Positions 59,970 to 64,000 of a stretch of 64,000 nucleotides of DNA are shown piece by piece (position 1 is the stretch's first letter; each line of letters begins with the position of its first letter). Source of the DNA: Bacillota bacterium (GTDB lineage: Bacteria > Bacillota > UBA4882 > UBA8346); the NCBI GenBank assembly GCA_023394955.1, contig JAEWZY010000004.1:223230-287229 (forward strand), written 5' to 3'. Position numbers and translations under genes: made by a program. The notes below the pieces were generated by a model that searched no databases, had not been told where the DNA came from, and saw only the letters and a list, made by a program, of their open reading frames with translations.

Positions 59970-60008
59970 AAATGAACTTTTTCAAACCCAAATAAACTCT
60001 AAATGAAC
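59970..60008. promoter_or_regulatory. Candidate DeoR operator repeats upstream of the regulator gene
   Basis: The octamer AAAT(G/A)AAC occurs three times (59970, 59990, 60001), at 20- and 11-base spacing, within 160-200 bases upstream of the regulator start. Direct repeats phased on the helix are typical of DeoR operators. The same word was not seen upstream of kduI. The 411-base gap 59814-60224 contains no supported gene. Confidence 0.35.
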
Positions 60009-60224
60009 CACTAACCTTTTTTACTTTGCCTTGTTCAATCAGGAGTGATATTCTGATGGAGTTTGATAATGTCGGGGCTAAATAATTAATTGATTGTTAA
60101 TTCTCAAGGATTAATAAAATTTGAATTAATGTCGGGTTTAGGGAGGGAACTGTTGGAGATTAACGAATAATGAAATGAAAACAGGTAAAACATTTTATTT
60201 AATTTGGAAAAAGGAGTGGGAAGA

Positions 60225-60359
60225 ATGGCATGTCCCAATCAAGACCGAAACAAGAAAGAATGCACCTGTTCGTCAAGGTCATGTCCACGATTTGGCTTCT
60301 GTTGTGAATGTATTAAATATCATCGGGAACATGGCGGAAAGCCAATGTGTTTAAAATAG
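60225..60359 (+). CDS. Small Cys-rich protein, DUF6485-like
   Basis: 44 residues with eight Cys. The sequence MACPNQDRNKKECTCSS has the C-P-N start, and CPRFGFCCECIKYHREHG follows, a pattern I associate with the DUF6485 family (C-P-N...C-x-C...C-P-R-x-G-x-C-C-x-C-x-x-Y-H). It probably binds metal (Zn or Fe). AAGGAG lies nine bases before the ATG, so it is very likely translated. Function unknown. The fumarase alpha gene begins 12 bases after its stop, so the two may be cotranscribed. Confidence 0.75.
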   Translation: MACPNQDRNKKECTCSSRSCPRFGFCCECIKYHREHGGKPMCLK

Positions 60360-60371
60360 TCGGGGGTTATT

Positions 60372-61214
60372 ATGCGGGAGATTGCTGTAAAACAGATCAT
60401 AGATATTGTTTCCGGATTATGCCGGGATTCAAATATTAATCTTGGAGCGGATATTACATGCGGTTTGGAGAAAGCTTTAATAAAGGAAGAGTCACCGGTG
60501 GGAAAGGAGTGCCTCCGCGGCATACTTGAGAATGCTAAAATTGCGCGTTCCGAAGGGATCCCAATTTGTCAAGATACTGGAATGGCTGTGGTCTTTGTCG
60601 AATATGGACAGGAGATAATCATTCGTGACGGTGATTTTCAGGAAGCAATTAATGAAGGAGTGCGCCGAGGCTACCGCGAGGGTTATCTGCGAAAGTCAGT
60701 GGTGGCCGATCCCTTGAGGCGGGTTAATACCGGTGATAATTGTCCGGCAGTGATCCATACTGAAATTGTTCCCGGCGATCGTCTCAGGGTTACGATTGCT
60801 CCTAAAGGTTTCGGCAGTGAAAACCAAAGCCGCCTGGGGATGCTGACACCGGCCCAAGGCCGGGAGGGTGTAAAGCAATTTATCATTGAAACGGTCAGCA
60901 TGGCCGGGGCTAGCCCCTGTCCGCCGCTGGTAATCGGCGTAGGGGTTGGAGGGACTATGGAAATGGCCGCCTTATTATCTAAGAAAGCCTTATTAAGGAA
61001 GTTGGGAACCGAGAACCCTGACCCGTATTGGGGCGGTTTTGAAGCCGAGTTGTTGAAGGAGGTCAACGATTTGGGAATCGGGCCCCAGGGACTAGGCGGC
61101 GTCATTACTGCCTTGGGGGTTCATATCAATTCTTATCCGACCCATATTGCCGGGCTTCCCGTGGCGGTCAATATCTCGTGCCATGTTACCCGGCACAAAA
61201 ATGCGGAAATTTAG
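60372..61214 (+). CDS. Class I fumarase/L-tartrate dehydratase alpha subunit
   Basis: 280 residues. The three Fe-S Cys sites are visible: GIPICQDTGMAV, SPCPPLVIGVGVGGT, and NISCHVTRHKN near the end. APKGFGSENQSRLGM and DNCPAVIHTEIV are also conserved. It is the catalytic 4Fe-4S half of a two-subunit fumarase, interconverting fumarate and malate. The beta subunit gene follows 86 bases later. Tartrate dehydratase TtdA shares the layout, so the substrate is inferred. Confidence 0.93.
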   Translation: MREIAVKQIIDIVSGLCRDSNINLGADITCGLEKALIKEESPVGKECLRGILENAKIARSEGIPICQDTGMAVVFVEYGQEIIIRDGDFQEAINEGVRRGYREGYLRKSVVADPLRRVNTGDNCPAVIHTEIVPGDRLRVTIAPKGFGSENQSRLGMLTPAQGREGVKQFIIETVSMAGASPCPPLVIGVGVGGTMEMAALLSKKALLRKLGTENPDPYWGGFEAELLKEVNDLGIGPQGLGGVITALGVHINSYPTHIAGLPVAVNISCHVTRHKNAEI

Positions 61215-61300
61215 GCGTGAGGAAATAGGTAATATTAGCGTACGGTTAAAAAATCCTTAAAGTGAGTCAGTGAGAATCTAACCAATGAAGGGATCGGGTT

Positions 61301-61852
61301 ATGTCGAAAAAGCGAATTCAATTACCGCTGAAGGATGAAGAACTAATCGAACTTAGGGCGGGAGATTCTATTTTGCTCAACGGACCGTTATTAACGGGAC
61401 GGGATGCAGCCCACAAACGGCTTTTTACCGCTTTGCAGGAAGAAAAAGAATTACCCGTGGCTATAAAGGGAGAGACCATTTATTATGTAGGACCTTGCCC
61501 AACCAAGCCGGGAAGGGTCATCGGCTCCGCCGGGCCAACCACCAGTTCCAGGATGGACTCTTATACGCCGGCCCTTTTAAAAATGGGGCTCAAGGGCATG
61601 GTTGGCAAAGGACAGCGTTCCCAGGAAGTGGTTGAAGCTATGAGGACGTACGGCGCTGTTTATTTGGCAGCTTTGGGCGGGGCCGGAGCTTTAATCGCCA
61701 ACTCAATTATCCAGGCTGAAGTCGTCGCTTATCCCGATTTGGGGCCGGAGGCTGTCTACCGGATGGTAGTGCGAGATTTTCCGGTAATCGTAGCTGTCGA
61801 TAGTCGTGGAAACGATCTTTACCGGACAGGAAGAGCTGAATATCAACGCTAG
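61301..61852 (+). CDS. Class I fumarase/L-tartrate dehydratase beta subunit
   Basis: 183 residues of the swivelling beta domain: LRAGDSILLNGPLLTGRDAAHKRL is the usual start, IYYVGPCPTKPGRVIGSAGPTTSSRMD contains the invariant P-x-G-x-x-x-G-S-x-G-P-T-T-S-x-R-M, and GKGQRSQEV completes it. It pairs with the alpha subunit just upstream to give an active heterodimer. Confidence 0.94.
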   Translation: MSKKRIQLPLKDEELIELRAGDSILLNGPLLTGRDAAHKRLFTALQEEKELPVAIKGETIYYVGPCPTKPGRVIGSAGPTTSSRMDSYTPALLKMGLKGMVGKGQRSQEVVEAMRTYGAVYLAALGGAGALIANSIIQAEVVAYPDLGPEAVYRMVVRDFPVIVAVDSRGNDLYRTGRAEYQR

Positions 61853-61933
61853 CGATAGCGGATATTATATAATTGGAAATAAAGATAAACTTGAATTAAG
61901 AATAATATACGTAGTGAAAACGGAGGCAATAAG

Positions 61934-62707
61934 ATGCAGCGAGTAGACGGACGCCGGTCGGACCAAATACGCGGGGTGAAAATTCGCCGGAATTATATCA
62001 TCCATGCTGAAGGGTCTGTATTAATTGAGGTTGGTAATACGAAAGTCATTTGTACGGCAACGATTGAGGATAAAGTGCCGGTATGGCTGAAAGGCCAGGG
62101 AGTGGGATGGATTAGCGCCGAATATGCGATGATTCCCAGGGCTACTCCCCAGCGGAATATTAGAGAGTCTTCCAAAGGCAAGGTGGCCGGAAGGACCCAG
62201 GAAATCCAACGTCTAGTCGGACGCGCTCTCCGGGCGGTAGTCGATCTGGCGGCTTTAGGCGAAAAGACGATCTGGATCGATTGCGATGTGATTCAAGCCG
62301 ACGGAGGAACCAGGACCGCCGCTATTACCGGAAGCTTTGTGGCTTTGGCGGATGCATTGAATAAGGTTATCCCCGTCGATAAAAAGCTGCCTCTGTATGA
62401 TTTTTTGGCCGCCACCAGTGTCGGCATTTATGACGGCAATCAATTATTGGATCTTTGTTATGCCGAGGATTCACGGGTTTCGGTAGATATGAACCTGGTG
62501 ATGACCGGTAGCGAAAAATTGGTTGAGGTCCAAGGGACCGCCGAAGGCAATCCATTCTCCTGGGATGAAATGACGAGATTGATGGCGCTTGCCAAGAAAG
62601 GTATTTTAGAACTAATTCAAATTCAGCGTGAGACATTGGGAGAATCCTTAGCCGGACGGATCGGAGGGGTCGGCATTGCCAAAGCTCGTCCTGGCGTCGA
62701 CGAATAA
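61934..62707 (+). CDS. rph: Ribonuclease PH
   Basis: 257 residues. The start DGRRSDQIRGVKIRRNYIIHAEGSV, then GWISAEYAMIPRATPQR and TIWIDCDVIQADGGTRTAAITG are classic RNase PH sequences. It trims tRNA 3' ends phosphorolytically. CGGAGG lies before the ATG. The C-terminus overlaps the rdgB start by 32 bases. Confidence 0.97.
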   Translation: MQRVDGRRSDQIRGVKIRRNYIIHAEGSVLIEVGNTKVICTATIEDKVPVWLKGQGVGWISAEYAMIPRATPQRNIRESSKGKVAGRTQEIQRLVGRALRAVVDLAALGEKTIWIDCDVIQADGGTRTAAITGSFVALADALNKVIPVDKKLPLYDFLAATSVGIYDGNQLLDLCYAEDSRVSVDMNLVMTGSEKLVEVQGTAEGNPFSWDEMTRLMALAKKGILELIQIQRETLGESLAGRIGGVGIAKARPGVDE

Positions 62708-63266
62708 AGGGAAAATATTGGAATTCAGGGAACTCCTCGCCGAGCTACCGTTGGAACTGGTTAGCTTGGCGGATTTCCCCGAGGTTCCGAAGGTAGTTGA
62801 AGACGGTAATACCTTTGCCGAAAATGCGGTTATCAAAGCAAGCGCTATTGCCCAACATACCGGGGAACTGACTTTGGCCGACGATTCCGGATTGGAGGTG
62901 GACTCCTTAAATGGCGAGCCAGGGGTCTACTCGGCCCGTTACGGCCAACCTGGTTGGAACGATCGGGAACGTTACCAATTTCTTCTTGAGAAGCTGCGGG
63001 GAATTTCAATGGAGAAGAGGACGGCCCGGTTCCGATGTGCGGTAGCCCTTTATAATCCTGAAATTAAGCAGTTTGCTCAAGTAGATGGGACTGTCGAGGG
63101 AATCATCCTCGGCGAACCCCGAGGCATTAACGGATTTGGGTATGACCCGGTATTTTTCATTCCTGAGTTCGGCAAAACCATGGCGGAGCTTACAGCGGAA
63201 GAAAAAAACCGTTTTAGCCACCGGGCCAGAGCGGTACAGAAGATAATTCCTTTGTTAGAATTTTAA
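62676..63266 (+). CDS. rdgB: XTP/dITP diphosphatase (RdgB/HAM1)
   Basis: 196 residues starting at TTG within the rph 3' end. LVLASTNKGKILEFRELL is the typical Ham1 opening, and LADDSGLEVDSLNGEPGVYSARY and GFGYDPVFFIPEFGKTMAEL carry the nucleotide and metal sites. It hydrolyses non-canonical purine triphosphates to monophosphates, protecting DNA. The rph-rdgB-yfcE order is common in Bacillota. Confidence 0.97.
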   Translation: MPKLVLASTNKGKILEFRELLAELPLELVSLADFPEVPKVVEDGNTFAENAVIKASAIAQHTGELTLADDSGLEVDSLNGEPGVYSARYGQPGWNDRERYQFLLEKLRGISMEKRTARFRCAVALYNPEIKQFAQVDGTVEGIILGEPRGINGFGYDPVFFIPEFGKTMAELTAEEKNRFSHRARAVQKIIPLLEF

Positions 63267-63385
63267 TATTACTGATTAGCCACAGAGAAATTATTTTTTT
63301 GATAACTTCTTTGAGCCTTAGCGGCGAGATTTTAAGATTAACCATTATTAGGAATAGATCTTAAAAATACATTTTTTGAGGTAAA

Positions 63386-63859
63386 ATGCGAATCGGAGTG
63401 GTAGGAGACATTCACGGTAATTTATCCGGTTTGGAACAGGCGCTGCGGGCAATTGGATCCATTGACCACTTGTTGTTCACCGGTGACGGGTACCGGGAGA
63501 TCGCCCGGGCTAAACATCATTTCGCGGTCCCGATCAAGGGAGTATCCGGGAATTGCGACTTTTACTCGGAATACCCGGCGGAACAGTTTTTTCAACTGGA
63601 AGGATATAAGGTGCTGCTGACCCATGGACACCGGTACGGCGTTAAACAAGGATTGACCACTATCGGGTTGGCCGGCCGGGAAAGAGGAGTCGGCCTAATC
63701 ATTTTCGGCCATACCCATCTTCCTCTGAATATCGAATGGGAAGGGATCAAGCTTTTTAATCCGGGGACCCTCTGTTCAGAACGGGCTTACCAGGGGATAA
63801 CTTACGGAATAATCGAAATCGGCCGGGGGCAGTTAAGATTTTTTCACGAACGGCTCTGA
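63386..63859 (+). CDS. YfcE/MJ0936-type metallophosphoesterase
   Basis: 157 residues. Metal ligands are in GVVGDIHGNLSGL (Asp, His), DHLLFTGDGYREI, VSGNCDFYSE (Asn), LLTHGHRYGV and IIFGHTHLP, the calcineurin-like order of the family. It is a small phosphodiesterase, and many homologues show Mn-dependent activity on artificial substrates. It follows rdgB by 119 bases, a gap with a weak TTAGCCACAGAG/TTTGAGCCTTAGCGG pair, and precedes tRNA-Pro. Confidence 0.93.
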   Translation: MRIGVVGDIHGNLSGLEQALRAIGSIDHLLFTGDGYREIARAKHHFAVPIKGVSGNCDFYSEYPAEQFFQLEGYKVLLTHGHRYGVKQGLTTIGLAGRERGVGLIIFGHTHLPLNIEWEGIKLFNPGTLCSERAYQGITYGIIEIGRGQLRFFHERL

Positions 63860-63875
63860 ACAGGCTTGACTTCTC

Positions 63876-63904
63876 TTGACTGGAAGTGATTTTTAAGGTA
63901 TACT
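63876..63904 (+). promoter_or_regulatory. Promoter of tRNA-Pro
   Basis: TTGACT and TATACT are separated by 17 bases, each with five of six consensus matches. The -10 ends 18 bases before the mature tRNA. It is a strong sigma-A type promoter. Confidence 0.8.
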
Positions 63905-63922
63905 ATTCATCGTCATCTAAAT

Positions 63923-63999
63923 CGGGGCGTAGCGCAGTTTGGTAGCGCACCTGCCTTGGGCGCAGGGGGTCGTAGGTTCAAATCCTGTCGCCCCGACCA
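63923..63999 (+). tRNA. tRNA-Pro (anticodon TGG)
   Basis: The acceptor CGGGGCG pairs with CGCCCCG. Anticodon stem CCTGC/GCAGG encloses CTTGGGC, giving anticodon TGG, which reads CCA and probably the other proline codons. The T arm contains GGTTCAAATCC. The 3' CCA is encoded and ends at 63999. The gene is complete although the window ends one base later. Confidence 0.97.
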
Positions 64000-64000
64000 T

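Noticed and set aside
63278..63328. Another two-arm intergenic repeat before yfcE
   Set aside because: TTAGCCACAGAG and TTTGAGCCTTAGCGG are suggestive of a dodecamer repeat, but complementarity is too weak to list as a feature.

Overview
The window looks like chromosome from an endospore-forming member of the Bacillota. The evidence is a tricistronic GerA/GerC/GerB germinant-receptor operon with a small two-helix companion, a Spo0E-like phosphatase, a BclA-like collagen-repeat protein, strong AGGAGG ribosome sites, TTG and GTG starts, and gatCAB. Composition is moderate in G+C. A finer placement (Hydrogenispora/Limnochordia-like) is only an impression and is not claimed.

Layout. 1-6.2 kb: end of a sugar-binding protein, an FAD oxidoreductase, tRNA-Arg(CCG), a collagen-like protein, a formyltransferase-like relic, a sodium/solute symporter, a GNAT enzyme and a Spo0E-like protein. 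6.2-11.9 kb: ligA and the amidotransferase genes gatC, gatA, gatB. 11.9-15.6 kb: a cell-surface polymer operon (DUF4330 protein, O-antigen-ligase-like protein, CsaB, TagA/WecG). 15.6-20.9 kb: a YitT-type protein and the ger operon. 22.2-25.2 kb: a 22-bp palindromic repeat array, then a partial his locus (hisD, hisB, hisH). 25.3-31 kb: the AmmeMemoRadiSam pair (a LigB-like/AMMECR1 fusion and a radical SAM enzyme), nadE and an unusual PRPP synthetase. 31-43.7 kb is accessory: cNMP-binding protein, secreted nuclease, MATE exporter, TIM-barrel-like protein with an AAC(3)-type acetyltransferase, AraC regulator, a DUF433/DUF5615 toxin-antitoxin pair, VIT-type transporter, HEAT and ferredoxin proteins, plus decayed genes. 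43.9-53.4 kb: pcrA, a cell-wall amidase, an M42 peptidase, a broken RelE toxin with intact antitoxin, a divergent carbamoyltransferase, a NYN/OST-HTH protein and an RNA m5C methyltransferase. 53.7-59.8 kb: a pectin/unsaturated-uronate module (YhcH-like, GH105, kduD, kduI, DeoR regulator) with an aspartate-dehydrogenase-like gene inside it. 60.2-64 kb: a Cys-rich mini-protein, two-subunit fumarase, rph, rdgB, a YfcE-type phosphoesterase and tRNA-Pro(TGG).

How the genes work together. GH105 should release unsaturated uronate, KduI isomerises the 5-keto product and KduD reduces it to 2-keto-3-deoxygluconate. The 12-15.6 kb operon should build and pyruvylate a wall-linked polymer that could anchor S-layer proteins. 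rph, rdgB and yfcE form a common Bacillota housekeeping cluster.

The most unusual non-coding content is (a) five ACTATAGT palindromes at exact 22-bp spacing upstream of hisD and (b) a dispersed family of intergenic elements built from degenerate heptamers (GACTTTN or GACTCCT type), often arranged as two inverted arms. At least six places hold gene relics (Fmt-like, Nudix lacking its Nudix box, AlkD-like tail, HTH relic, RelE, and a possibly run-on GerC tail), so the accessory region is decaying. No CRISPR array, transposase or rRNA was seen.
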